A DNA stretch of 64,000 nucleotides from Corbicula japonica (lineage: Eukaryota > Mollusca > Bivalvia > Venerida > Cyrenidae). The notes under the pieces are model-generated. The model saw nothing but the letters and a program-made list of their open reading frames with translations. It was not told the origin of the DNA and made no database searches. This document shows, in pieces, positions 11,291 to 21,395 of the stretch (position 1 is the first letter of the stretch; each line of letters opens with the position of its first letter). The position numbers and the translations under genes were made by a program. Where the stretch lies: positions 1 through 64,000 of the forward strand of contig JAZAYU010001105.1 in the NCBI GenBank assembly GCA_038501625.1. Direction: 5' to 3'.

Positions 11291-12586
11291 TTATATTAAG
11301 TCTGTTTTGGGGTTTGTTTTCGCCAAGGAAAGTGCATTAGCCACCGACAAACGACGGAAAAATTTACACTATCGCAGATGCTGCTGACGGATCTGTTCAT
11401 GAGGATACCAATAAAAACAGTCATGCCTGTTTATTGTTTTATCAAAAATGATTAAACAATTCTGTGTTTAGATGTTAATATGAGTTTGTTATTTTTGATC
11501 GGTCTTATATTCTGCATAGATGAAAATTTTGCAATTTACACACGATTTTGCAATCGGCCCACGATTTGGAAATCGGCCCACGATTTGGAAATCGGCCCAC
11601 GATAAGGGACCCACCCATGATCTGAGTCCTACATATTGATATAAGGAAAACCCATGACCTCTGGGGCGGGGCAAATTTTGAACCCACGGCTATAATTTTA
11701 ACAATCTTAGTAGAGGACCACTAGGTGATGCTAAACACCAAGTATCAAAGTTCTAGGCCTTACAGCTTCAGAGAAGAAGATTTTTTAAGTTTTTGCTATA
11801 TATTGATATAAGGAAAACCCATGACCTCTGGGGCGGGGCAAATTTTGACCCCAGGGCCATAATTTGAACAACTTTGTTAGAGGTCCATTAGACAATGTTT
11901 CATGCCAAATATCTAACTTCTAGCCATTGCGGTTTTGGAGAAGAAGATTTTTTAAGTTTTTGCTATATATTTATAAGGAAAACACATGACCCCACCCGGG
12001 CGGGGCCAATTTTGACCCCAGGACCATTATTTGAACAATCTTGGTAGAGGACCACTAGGTGATGCTACACACCAAATATCAAAGTTCTAGGCCTTACGGT
12101 TTCAGAGAAGAAGATTTTCAAAAATTTCATGTTCAAAATCTCGATAGGCAATGGACTGGAACCATTTGAACAATTTTGGTAAAGCTGAATGCAAGTAACA
12201 TTCCTGCAAAGTTTCAGCAAGATTGGCCCAGGAGTTCAGGAGAAGAAGTCGTTTGAAGAAAAGTTGACGACGCACGGACGGACGACGGACGACGGACATC
12301 AGGCGATCACAAAAGCTAGCCATGAGCACTTCGTGCTCAGGTGAGCTAAAAAGCAGGAAGTATATCCTTGGGGTGATTGAACAATATCCAAATCTATATT
12401 GGTTGGGATATTGAAACCACCCATCTATCAACTGGCCAAAATATTTTAACAAAAGCAATTTTAGAAGTACTATTAACATAGTACATAAGTATAGTGCTCA
12501 ACGACCTTCAAAGGACGTAACTGATAACAGCACTGATTGAATGTACGGGTAGACATTTTACAGCCGCCACACGGCACAAACAACGC

Positions 12587-13225
12587 TTTGAGGAAAAGAA
12601 GTGGTGAAATCATAAGTAGACAAACGGAACGCTTGAAAGATATTTGATGTAAGCTTTTTAACACGTCATTTGAACTTGTTTTAGAACAAAATAAATTTTT
12701 GCCAGTGGTTTCAAAAAGTTTTTCGCAACACCTAATTACATGATCTTTAATAGCTGTAAGACAAAATGTTAAGAGCATGGATAATGTAGTAGATGTGCAG
12801 GAACTAGCGTTTGGAATAAATCTTGTTTTGTACGGTGTTTTTTCCATTTTAGGCAACCAAATACATAGTATGGAATTTGTTTTGTTCCGGCTCAACACTG
12901 ATTCTAAATTTTGTAATTTGTAGAGTGTGTGCGGTAACAATATCAATCTCAGATGAAGACGTCAGTGTATATGCATTAGTGCTTTTAATCTCTTCAGAAT
13001 AGTGTGTACGTCACACTATGATTAAAATTATTTGAAGCCTTATCAGCAGGTCCTGGTGTTTAAAAATTCTGTTGCGAAAGTCTTGAATTCCCCTTTTCAA
13101 ATAGGGAAAGTTAAAACGAGGTCGTGGTGGTAATAAAGGTATGTTTTTTTTATAGAAGGATATACGAGGTTTGAATATTTTATTTTGATTATTGATTGAT
13201 GAGAATAACATTTTCAATTCTTTCT
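12587..13225 (-). pseudogene. Reverse-transcriptase retroelement, N-terminal part
   Basis: Minus-strand reading, in order: RPRFNFPYLKRGIQDF, then in a shifted frame GPADKASNNFNH, then WLPKMEKTPYKTRFI, NASSCTSTTLSMLLTFCLTAIKDH (12946-12700 frame) and, after another shift, LSTYDFTTSFPQ, cut by R1 near 12587. The order and spacing fit the N-terminal motifs of the same reverse-transcriptase family as 6139-6886 (PADKA, LPKxxKxPYK, LSTYDF). The 157-codon open frame 12473-12946 is a chimera of retroelement and R1 sequence, not a gene. Confidence 0.75.
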
Positions 13226-14324
13226 TTTTTTCAAGAAAACTTTACTTCTTTTTAACTATCAGGGATAGTCATATTATCTTTTACCTCAAAAATATGATTA
13301 TATAACACATTTGCAGATTGATGAAATTAATCCCAATAACACTAGTTTACAAATCATGGCTTTTATTCGGTGGTGCCCAAAGTACCAATTAAAGTACCAT
13401 TCTTTAATTTCAATCTTTCACACATGATCATCTGCAAAACGCTATGGTCTACATTTAAAAATACCTTCATTTGTATTAAATATTTATATTTTCCTCAACT
13501 CAACTGTCTTGATGTTTTTGTCAATATATATTATTAAATTACGTAAATATATTGACTTTAACTGTTCAAAATGCAAGAAAAATCTTACTTTTATTTTGAC
13601 AACTCAAAATTTCAAAACAATATTGTTGTGAACCTTAAAATGTGCCGGAACTGATTTTTGACTGTACATAGTTCAAAAATGACAGGTGACTGTTCTGCTA
13701 TTTTTATCTGAACCACTAGCTATATATTGTTTCTGATGCAATCATTATTGGGCTGTTTTATTTATACAATGATTAAGAGTTACAATTAACACTTCCTTCT
13801 CTAGCTTCTATCTGTCGGTGTTCTTGTAAGCTTTCATTTGGTTAATAAATTTCGTAGGCTAACCCAAATGCATGACAACGTTATCTGTAATCTAAGTCAC
13901 TTTTTTCCAGCTTCGTTATTTGAGGCTATCTGCAAACTTCTCGATACTTCTTACATTCTTTTTCAATGTGGGAATTTCTCATGTTCGAACTGTCCTGGAA
14001 TATCACATTCTGTTATCAATCGCCGTACAGAATTGTCGTTCCTTGCAGTCATACGTAAAAAAAGCGAGTTAAGGAGCGACAACTCTGTGTAGAGATTGAT
14101 TCTGTTATATCCATACATACTTTGGCTGCCTCAAAACTAGCTACTGAATGACTTAAACTTTCAATTGATGTTAAAGCATCTTCCAGCGAGAACGATGTAA
14201 GTTGTTCTCTGGCGTAGCTGGAGCACTGTCTTTGCCAAGTGTGAACGTGGTCTTCCTTCCGTTTTTCGCCAGAAATAGTTGAGACCGCAAACTATTTTCA
14301 ACTTTCACGAAATATCTTTTCCTG
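13226..14324. other. No gene recognised
   Basis: AT-rich sequence between the retroelement copy on the minus strand and a second partial copy on the plus strand. Open frames at 13838-14092 and 14171-14374 have no recognisable domain or splice context. Confidence 0.4.
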
Positions 14325-14880
14325 ACTCTTTTTGACTCCAGAGCTCTGGTCTCAGTAAAGTCATCGAGTACCACCGTTTCCTTGACAATTCTATAAGCTT
14401 TTCTTATGCTTTATGTGTCCGCTTTTTGCATGCAACATTGACGAGTTGGTGGGTGGGTTGGAGCTAATTCCCCTAGACAACTTGTACTTGTTTGTTCATA
14501 TGAGGACCGGTTTGGTTAAATTAATTTAAATTGTTTTGCCGTTGAATGTTCCAATGTTGTAACCCCTCGGGTTCTCATGTTCATCTATAATGAAGTTGAT
14601 CAATTTCCTCCCTACCTGTTGGGTCAGTTTTTTGGATGTGGTTATTGCTGACATGCATATATTACATTTTTATCTGGGGACCGGATAGGCCGCTAACATG
14701 GAATGGTATTTATCTGAAAATACCGACAATATGTACATCGTCGTTTGGGATGGATCCAAATTGTACTGTTGACTGATGTAATTATTGCGTTGCACTCGAC
14801 CCGGGGCTAAGCATAATAGACACTAATATGCATTTCCATTACTGCCCGTGAACAGGCTCAATCAAATCGAGCCGGTGTAA
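14325..14880 (+). mobile_element. Retroelement 3' end followed by R1 (reverse orientation)
   Basis: 14325-14480 matches 57110-57280 and the complement of about 2000-2130, the 3' part of the reverse-transcriptase element (GCTCTGGTCTC, then CATGCAACATTG). 14620-14880 is a partial R1 in reverse orientation, with TCTGGGGACCGGATAGGCC and GAACAGGCTCAATCAAA. The close succession of retroelement 3' end and R1 is repeated at 57.5 kb. Confidence 0.6.
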
Positions 14881-15104
14881 CGTGGTAAAGTGACCCCCAT
14901 AGAATAATGACCTCCCGGTCATTATTTTATATAAAGTAATTACCCCTTTCTATAAAATACTGACTCCCCTTATAAAATAATGACCCCCCGATTTTATCTG
15001 TAAAATATTGACCCCCACCTAGCCTATAACTAACAAACTCTATATCGATTCAAGTCACTGTCGTGTTTCTATGGCTTTTATATTTGTTGTTGTTGTTTCT
15101 AATG

Positions 15105-15142
15105 GAGCCGCTGCATGCTGCTGCTGCCGCTGCTGCTGCGTC
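15105..15142 (+). repeat. CTG/CCG-type short triplet repeat
   Basis: An imperfect run of GCTGCTGCTGCCGCTGCTG in noncoding sequence. Confidence 0.7.
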
Positions 15143-15312
15143 TACATCTATAGAAATGAAATTTAAAATTGCTTTCATTTGAATTTCATTTGAATTATCA
15201 TCACTGTATTACAATATACATAAGTCTCTTTAACGTAGCTGTATATGCTTCAACTTCAAAGACAACATTTTTCTACTTCATCTGACGTTAGATAGATCAG
15301 GGGGCTGTACAA

Positions 15313-15455
15313 CTAGGGCGAGACATGTTCAATGCTAGATATAGCTGCACTGAACTGCTCTGGGGTAGGGAGGAGGGCAACAGTAGGTGGTAGGTTGTTC
15401 CAATGGTATACAGTCCTAGGGAAGAAAGAAAATTTATAATAATCTGAGATTGCTG
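15313..15455 (-). pseudogene. C-terminal fragment of a non-LTR retrotransposon polyprotein
   Basis: On the minus strand one open frame reads SFFPRTVYHWNNLPPTVALL and then about 20 more residues to a TAG at 15313-15315. A [SF]FFPRT..xWNxLP signature just before the stop is characteristic of the reverse-transcriptase ORF2 C-terminus of CR1/L2/RTE-like LINEs. Only about 45 codons are present, so this is a truncated copy. The upstream part is not recognisable. Confidence 0.65.
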
Positions 15456-15621
15456 TAAATTAACCTGTAACTCAGATCTTTTGCATGCATTGCTTATCCT
15501 TTTTGTGCTAAATGACTTCTAAAACCACTTTTCGAATGGTCGTGAAAAGGGAAACAGAACAATATTTTTTAGTTATTTCATCATTGCTAGTTCCACTTTT
15601 TGTGTCGTTTACTTTTTGCTG

Positions 15622-15697
15622 GTCGCCATTTCAGCCAATCAGATGCTTGAGATTTAAGACTGGTTTCCATGCTCAGTTTTATAACCTTGGGCACTGT
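15622..15697 (+). repeat. Palindromic MITE family P1, half copy
   Basis: One arm only: the CGCCATTTCAGCCAATCAGA block through GACTGGTTTCC to TTTTATAACCTTGGGCAC. Full copies are near-perfect palindromes (see 20285). Confidence 0.8.
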
Positions 15698-16466
15698 ACA
15701 TCCATGTTGTCTGATCATGTTCTCACACACTGTTTGCTGAAATGCCAATATATTTCTACAAAACCCCTCAATGAACAATGAACGGACTGTCTGAAGTCCA
15801 GCAGTTTAATGGCTAAAGATCAAGAAACAAACTGCTAGTTTTTCTTTCACTTTTCAGCCCAATATAAATATCACAAAAGTATTGGCTTACTGATCAGCTA
15901 AATAACATCATCCAAACAAATAATTATCATTTCAAATACATGTGTATTCAGTAATGAACTCAAATGTAATTTCCTTGAAAACTAAGCAATTTTTTAGTTT
16001 TTTACAAAGTTTTTGTTTTTGTTTGCAGTAAAATAAAGGTTGAGTCCTTGATTACTAAGCAATGTAGACCAAAGCAGTGTGCAATGTTCATGATTCTGTT
16101 ATTAAATTAATATAAAACAGCCCTAAGTTTCACAATGCATCAGATGGGCTGGCTTAAAATCAATAGTGAGTTAAGTGCAAAACATGAAATGAGCTGGTTA
16201 AGACATCTCTTCTTTTTCTTCTTCTTAAAACTATCAGTTGAGTACAGACAATGTAGTTCCAGAAGTTGCCCTTGTTACTTAAATGTACAAATCTGGGCCC
16301 ATGTACTATGCATTACTGTTCATAAGAATTTGACATCATTTTCCCACATTGACAAAACTTCTTCCAGACTAGAGCTGCCTTTAGGTACCATCAAAGGTCA
16401 CCTAAATCAGTCTACATAATTTTTAACTGCTCCATCAACAGTTTTCTACTAAACAATGCATTGTCT

Positions 16467-16618
16467 GGGTCCATAATCATAAACCTAAGTCTGGAGACCA
16501 GTCTAAAATCTCAAGGATCTGATTAGCTGAAATGGGGACCAGTCGCCAATTCAGCCAATCAGATGCTTTAGATTTGAGACTGGTCTCCAGTTTTAGTTTT
16601 ACGATCTTGGGCCCTGTG
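16467..16618. repeat. Palindromic MITE family P1
   Basis: Both arms present and somewhat diverged, centred on GGACCAGTCGCCAATTCAGCC. It lies downstream of the last exon of the SLC17-like gene. Confidence 0.8.
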
Positions 16619-16656
16619 ATGCTCAAGTTCCATTAAAAGTGAGCACATTACACACT

Positions 16657-16808
16657 AACCCTTTACTCCATTGATACACCTTTTATCACACGTGGCAAAT
16701 GTAGATCAGCTAGGACATCCATGCCATCTGGTCTGGATCTGCCAGCGAATCTGGTTACATACTGTATGCTGATGCAGTAATAGGCTTATTTATAGAGTTA
16801 ATGGTTAA
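16657..16808. repeat. Palindromic repeat family P2 (GATC-rich), partial
   Basis: Starts AACCCTTTACTCC and contains TGTAGATCAGCTAGGACATCC. Consensus members are palindromic with AGTGTAGATCCWGATCAG in several inverted copies. Confidence 0.6.
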
Positions 16809-17006
16809 GGATCAAGTATTAAGACCTAACACAATGGATCAGGCCTTCCGGACGAATCAGCCACCGTCTGACTGGATATCTGACCTTTTCCAAGCCGACT
16901 GTACTAATGAATCATCACAGGCAATCAAATTATGGTATCTCCCAAAGAACTGCTGGTCCCTTTGTCATGTAAAATTATAAATTAAAACTTGCTAAAATCG
17001 TTAAGC

Positions 17007-17176
17007 TCATATCACTTGTTTTCCTGTGCCAAACAAAGTATATATTATCCAGCCAAATACTGACACTGCTGCTATTTGGTTAAATACTGCACCCCGACTT
17101 TTTGTTGCTTCTGAAATATGTCCTGCCATATATACGCCTATGAATCCTCGGATTGCACCTGCCATGTTCATAATAC
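17007..17176 (-). CDS. SLC17A9-like transporter, last coding exon
   Basis: Encodes the final membrane segments and C-terminus. After the acceptor TCTGTTACAG it reads IMNMAGAIRGFIGVYMAGHI, then AVFNQIAAVSVFGWIIY, and ends LFGTGKQVI and a TGA at 17007-17009. The G-A/S-x-x-G-x-x-GVY and FGxGK ends are typical of SLC17 organic-anion/nucleotide transporters of the major facilitator superfamily. Human SLC17A9 loads ATP into secretory vesicles. The exon starts with 2 nt that complete the glycine codon left by the upstream exon, so the phase matches. Confidence 0.85.
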
Positions 17177-17495
17177 CTGTAACAGAGAAACAGAAACATA
17201 CTTGTACTCAACAGTCAATGTCTTAATAAGTGCTTAACTGAAAACATTTTCAAAAGTCCCAATAAAAAGACTGAGACAATCTTAACGAACTTTGTCAACA
17301 GGAGCGAAAGATTCTTTTTGGTGCTATTCAAGAACAAGAGCACCAAATTGCCAACAAACATGGTCAATTTCAGGGCAATTACTGGGCCACAACTCCAGCC
17401 TGACCGGAAATATCCATCTTTAATAAGTAAATGGAACATTTGATTGAACATTATATAATCCTTTTCTCCATATAAATAACCTTTTTGGCCAGGCA

Positions 17496-17705
17496 AAGAG
17501 TGTAGACCAGGATCATCTGGTACAGCTGTGCAGTCTGATCAGGATCTACACTGTTTACTTTTCAATTCATTAGAATATTTCTCACCAAAAAGTGAACAGT
17601 ACAGATCAGAGATCTAGATCTAGATCAGACTTAGCAGATGTGACAGCTGATCTGGACCTACACTCGTTGCACACATGATGATAACCTATATATATGGATT
17701 TAAAG
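17496..17705. repeat. Palindromic repeat family P2
   Basis: Contains GTAGACCAGGATCATCTGG and an inverted counterpart GATCTGGACCTACACTCG. It lies in the intron between the last two coding exons. Confidence 0.65.
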
Positions 17706-17879
17706 ATTAAATAGTAAAGAGTGATATTACTTAGCTGTGAAATAACATATCCTCATGAAAGAGACAAAGAGGCTGAAATAAGGAATAAAACAGTTGTAAA
17801 CTACTAAATTTGTTACATTCATTCATACACTGGAGGACTTTTTGTAATAACACAAACTGTGTTAGGTACCAAATTAACA

Positions 17880-18125
17880 CATTCCTCCATATACATGTAT
17901 ATACCTGTATGCTTGGGCAAACAGTGTAAATCTAGATCAGCTGGCACATCCGTTTGGTTTGATAAGGATTTGCACTGTTAGCTTTTTTTATCTATTTGAT
18001 TATTTGTAACCAAAAAAGGAAACTGCAGATCCTGATCAGATGGCAGTTGCACCGGCTGATCTAGATCTACAGTGGTCGCACATGCAATAAAATGTGTACC
18101 GGTATAAATGGAGTAAAAGGTTAAA
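17880..18125. repeat. Palindromic repeat family P2
   Basis: Near full length: GTAAATCTAGATCAGCTGG, a central region, CAGATCCTGATCAGATGGC, then GATCTAGATCTACAGTGG, ending in the GGAGTAAAAGGTTAA end. Confidence 0.7.
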
Positions 18126-18207
18126 TATATTTTGGCATCTTAATTATAAACATTATTTTGTCACTTCCCAGTGCAACTGAGAAAATAAATCTCAAGCATC
18201 GACCTAC

Positions 18208-18379
18208 CAAACACTGATCCTGCGTGTTTAGTTGCAATATCTTGTGGATTGACCAGTATACCACTGTTATGGAAGCCACAACAACACACAGCTAAGGCCA
18301 TACACACCAAGGCACCGGTATATGTAGTGGTGTAGGATATCACCACAAGGAAAGTTGCTGTTCCTAACATTGTTATAGT
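18208..18379 (-). CDS. SLC17A9-like transporter, exon with TM9-10 and NPQD loop
   Basis: It reads TMLGTATFLVVISYTT and then a hydrophobic segment ending in FHNSGILVNPQDIATKHAG before the donor TTTG|GTAGGT. The H-x-SG-x-x-VN-x-QD-x-A-x-x-x-AG block is a strong SLC17 signature, found in this order in SLC17A9. It begins in phase 0 after CACATTTCAG and leaves one G. This is one of the best-conserved exons here and has no stop or shift. Confidence 0.87.
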
Positions 18380-18464
18380 CTGAAATGTGATCACTTGTAT
18401 TAATCCGAAGAACACATGCATATTGCATCTGTTGATTTTAAGCTGTGTCACGACAATCTATTCC

Positions 18465-18580
18465 TAGACCATAGGATCTGATTGGCTGAAATGGCGACTG
18501 GTCACCATTATTTTCAGCCAATCAGATGCTTCAGATTTGAGACTGGTTTCAAATCTCAGTTTTATAATCTTTAGCACTGG
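18465..18580. repeat. Palindromic MITE family P1
   Basis: Arms meet at GGTCACCATTATTTTCAGCC. One outer arm is shortened. It lies in the intron immediately upstream of the NPQD exon. Confidence 0.8.
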
Positions 18581-18931
18581 AGATATTCACTGAAGTCAAT
18601 TTTTAACAGAATACTTTTTCTTTAACAACAGTTAAGATCTATAGATGCAAATTCCTGTACATATATGTTTTAACATTTTATGAAAAGGAAAATATGGATG
18701 CACCATTCTGGTTAGGAATTAGGATTGTATTTCTATGAATGACTGATACTAATAAATAACCTGCTAATGCATGAGATAACCACATATAAGTGCAGGCCAC
18801 AGTCAATTTAACACAAAATGTTGCTGTGAGATTATGATATATTCAAATCACTACTCTTTTTCTTGAAAACAATCAACACTAATGGTTTAAATGAAATAAA
18901 ATAAGATGTCTTTGTCTAAATGTTCACTTAC

Positions 18932-18966
18932 ATTCATAAATTTTCTCACAAATGTGACACTAAAAC
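18932..18966 (-). CDS. SLC17A9-like transporter, 35-nt microexon
   Basis: The exon encodes only FSVTFVRKFMN between a good acceptor (TTTTTCAG) and a consensus donor (GTAAGT). The pattern GYxxxTVRKLM occurs at this point in SLC17A9, so the small size is not a reason to doubt it. Phase (2 nt in, 0 out) fits both neighbours exactly. Confidence 0.85.
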
Positions 18967-19319
18967 CTGAAAAATAAAATATAAAACCTTCTTTTTTAAA
19001 TAAGTTGTTTAAAGGCTACATACAAAATTTCATATGCAAACAATCCTAAATTACAGACTCACATCACAAATATGTCATAAGTAAAATCTGTTAGTCTTTC
19101 ACACAGCAAATTATGAACATAAATCTTGTCTGTAACTTTTTTTATTAGATAGACTGTTTTATGTAACATTTATGAGATATTAAACATGCACAACTTTACA
19201 TGCTTTATTTCCAGATCACAAGTTGTAATTACAAAATCATCATAAGCCACTGTCATCTCATAACATGTTATTGTGATCTAAGAATGAGATGTTTCAAATA
19301 GCACAACCTGACGATTTGA

Positions 19320-19545
19320 GGATTTTGAACCTCTACTCCATATATTATATAATTTTAACGCATGTGCGACTCATGCTGTCCAATCACGGTCTGCACTATT
19401 TGCTGTTTTGATTTATTAAGTTATTAATGACCGAAAAGCAAACATTGTAGATCCTGATCAGATGGCACAGATGTGCAGGCTGATCTGGATCTATACTGTT
19501 TGCCCATGCAATAAGCATGTATTTATGGAATAAAGTGTTAAAGTA
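19320..19545. repeat. Palindromic repeat family P2
   Basis: Contains GTAGATCCTGATCAGATGGC and GCTGATCTGGATCTATACTG as opposed arms. Ends TGGAATAAAGTGTTAA. Intronic. Confidence 0.7.
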
Positions 19546-19563
19546 ATAACCAAGTGTAGCTAC

Positions 19564-19651
19564 CTTTGATGATCATGAAGTCTGCCAGCCAGCCTCCAAA
19601 TATTGAACTTGGTATAGTTACAACCCATGGTATCACATTAAACGACAAGCC
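19564..19651 (-). CDS. SLC17A9-like transporter, TM7-8 exon
   Basis: Reads LSFNVIPWVVTIPSSIFGGW and then LADFMIIK, leaving one G. The xFNVxPWxxxIPxSLFxGxLxD pattern is characteristic of SLC17 proteins. It begins in phase 0 after a CAG acceptor and follows directly on DAK from the upstream exon. Confidence 0.87.
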
Positions 19652-20284
19652 CTGAAATGTAACAGTGAATTTCTAAGGGTGTAATCTATGATCTTTCTGT
19701 ACAAGTTATTAAATAAAGCCAGTGCTATTAGACAAATTGCATTACCTTTAATCCAGAAAATGAAGCCTACTTTTTCCTTTGAAAGAGAACAAGAGCATCA
19801 TGCAAAATGTAGCATGTCACAGAAAAGAAAACAAAACATATGATATAACAAGTAATGTTGTCTATCTCAAATATGCCCACATAAAAATTGGGAGGAAAGC
19901 TGAAATGTGCATGCGAGTATATGAAAATGCTTTTAATTCCATCACACGAATCAGATGTCTATTAAAACAGTGTCAAGTTTCGATTAAGACTGTAACAGTT
20001 AGTCATTTACACAAGTCCTGGCAATTCCAATTTGGACAAGTTTTTTTTAATCAAAGCCAATAACTCTTGTGATGCTTATCTGAACTGGCTGGTTATCTAG
20101 CTTGACACTGTCAGTGGTGCCTATGCACATTTTTACTGGTTAAGTTTCCAAACCTGATCAATAAACTTTGCCAGCATACATTATTCTAAAGTTTCCAAAG
20201 ATCAGATACCAAAAAGTTTGACAGTTCATACAATGTCATTTTTCACAATTTAAGAGCATTTAATCAGAATTACTGATCCAATCA

Positions 20285-20436
20285 GGGCTGAAGGTTATAA
20301 AACTGAGATTAGAAACCAGTCTCAAATCTCAAGCATCTGATTGGCTGAAATGGCGACTGGTCGCCATTTCAGCCAATCAGATGCTTGAGATTTGAGACTG
20401 GTTTCCATGCTTAGTTTTATAACCTTTGGCACAGGC
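20285..20436. repeat. Palindromic MITE family P1, best copy
   Basis: An almost perfect ~150-bp palindrome: GGTTATAAAACTGAGATT, AACCAGTCTCAAATCTCAAG, CATCTGATTGGCTGAAATGG, then the reverse complement of all of it, meeting at CGACTGGTCGCC. There is no coding capacity. It is a foldback MITE that would form a long hairpin in the intron of the transporter transcript. Confidence 0.9.
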
Positions 20437-20695
20437 TGGTTACTTTACTTGATCAAGATAACATTTAGAATGCCACTGTGACATCTAGCTGCCTTATGTG
20501 ATCACATAATACCATGCATCTTTGCTAAAATTTAAATTATGTTTTTTTTTCTCTCAAATAAAAACTACATTTCCCAAACTGAACACAAATGGCTTGTTGC
20601 TAAAATTATTTTTTAGAACTTACACTCTATTAATATATCTAACTTTGCTCAATAGTGTATCATCTACACAGTTTATAATCTACATTTAGAGTTAC

Positions 20696-20796
20696 CTTTG
20701 CATCTGGGAAATTTTCATGGAAATAAGTTGGCAACCAGGAAAGTTACCAGAATAAAAAATGCATTGTTCTCACAGAAATGGCCTACTATCATGGAC
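20696..20796 (-). pseudogene. SLC17A9-like transporter, TM6-7 exon with frameshift
   Basis: After TTTTTCAG the exon reads SMIVGHFCENNAFFILVT, and in a frame shifted by one it resumes as WLPTYFHENFPDAK before the donor GTAAC. The WLPT(Y/F)F.E.FPDAKG motif is classic for the family and both halves are clear. The exon is 101 nt, while the phases of its neighbours demand a length one shorter (or 98). The extra bases lie in GTAACTTTCCTGG. Every other exon keeps frame, so this is a lone indel: an assembly error, a polymorphism or a young pseudogene. Confidence 0.8.
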
Positions 20797-21395
20797 CTGA
20801 AAAACAACACAGATAATTTATAGGCAGGTGTTATATAAATCAAATGAAATTCTCCCAAGTGTTCATATCATCTACAGACGAGTCTTCATTTTATCTTGTT
20901 TTCACTATATTTTAAGTTATCATTTTCATCGTTACCAGGAGCGATTTTCCTAGCTTGTGGCAAAAATGTAATATCGCGCCATGCGACATATTTTAAACTT
21001 TCAACATTTTCTTGTTTTAAAAGATATTTGTCAACTATGCATTGCGAAAGTTAACGTGCAATCACCTTATTTATACTTAAACTGCTGCTCACAATATTTT
21101 ACCGCATCACGTCAAAAATGTTTCTCCTGCTTTTGTGTGTTTTTTTTCCTGAAATTTATAAACTTTATTTAACCGGGAAACACTGACAATTAGGCGTGAG
21201 GCGGTTAGCTAATAGCGGTTTTATCAAAACATCGTTTTTTCAGCGGTGTAACTGTTAAACTTAAAATATTATTGCTTAATATAACTGAAATCATGTTTGT
21301 TTATCAGTATATACTTAACATAAAACAATCTGACGTCAATTTGTTGTGTAATCGAGGCAGTGACAAAACTTTTGAATCATCCCTCGTAGCTTATT

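Larger units (their letters stand above)
8334..11633. mobile_element. 3.3-kb TIR element with ATCGTGGGCCGAT subterminal repeats
   Basis: The ends are perfect inverted 15-mers, TGTAGGACTCAGATC at 8334 and its complement ending at 11633. TATT flanks both sides (8330-8333 and 11634-11637), a 4-bp target duplication that restores the host repeat unit when removed. Just inside each end, three to five copies of a ~20-bp motif with ATCGTGGGCCGATT are arranged inversely. TGT...ACA ends with a 4-bp duplication recall Ginger elements, but no integrase or transposase is seen. The interior has several exon-like stretches (8453-8710, 10302-10454, 11124-11290), which may be its own decayed gene or captured host exons. 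Confidence 0.85.
7284..12350 (+). mobile_element. Helitron/HINE-like element with ~167-bp core repeats, interrupted
   Basis: The 5' end carries a hairpin, AGGGCCATGATGGCCCT (7288-7304), followed by GCTCACCTGAG (7310-7320). The 3' end carries a hairpin with a 7-bp stem, TGAGCACTTCGTGCTCA (12323-12339), overlapping CTCAGGTGAGC (12336-12346). That is the exact complement of the 5' motif, an 11-bp subterminal inverted repeat, and CTAA follows. The core is tandem ~167-bp units with conserved GACCTCTGGGGCGGGGC. Subterminal inverted repeats, a terminal hairpin, CTRR-type ends and tandem cores fit Helentron-derived non-autonomous elements of bivalves. It lacks coding capacity and is split at 8333/11634. 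Confidence 0.75.
6886..12587 (+). mobile_element. R1 unit (~0.63 kb) inserted in the retroelement, itself interrupted
   Basis: R1 here is 6886-7283 plus 12351-12587. An uninterrupted R1 at 58310-58930 runs through the same sequence without the 5 kb in between (for example CATATCACAGA...GCC, then the A-rich join, then GTCCTTGGGGT), which proves the insertion. R1 carries GAACACGACAAATA near its start and GCCGCCACACGGCAC near its end. It has no protein-like frame. It splits the retroelement between the STYDFTTSFPQ and LFYNLIK coding stretches. Elsewhere R1 is tandemly arrayed (48600-50060, 58310-59180) and often abuts the retroelement 3' end, so it may be that family's pseudo-LTR; that is inference. 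Confidence 0.75.

Noticed and set aside
12473..12946. 157-codon minus-strand open frame as a gene
   Set aside because: The first part is reverse transcriptase, the last part R1 sequence, fused by the insertion.
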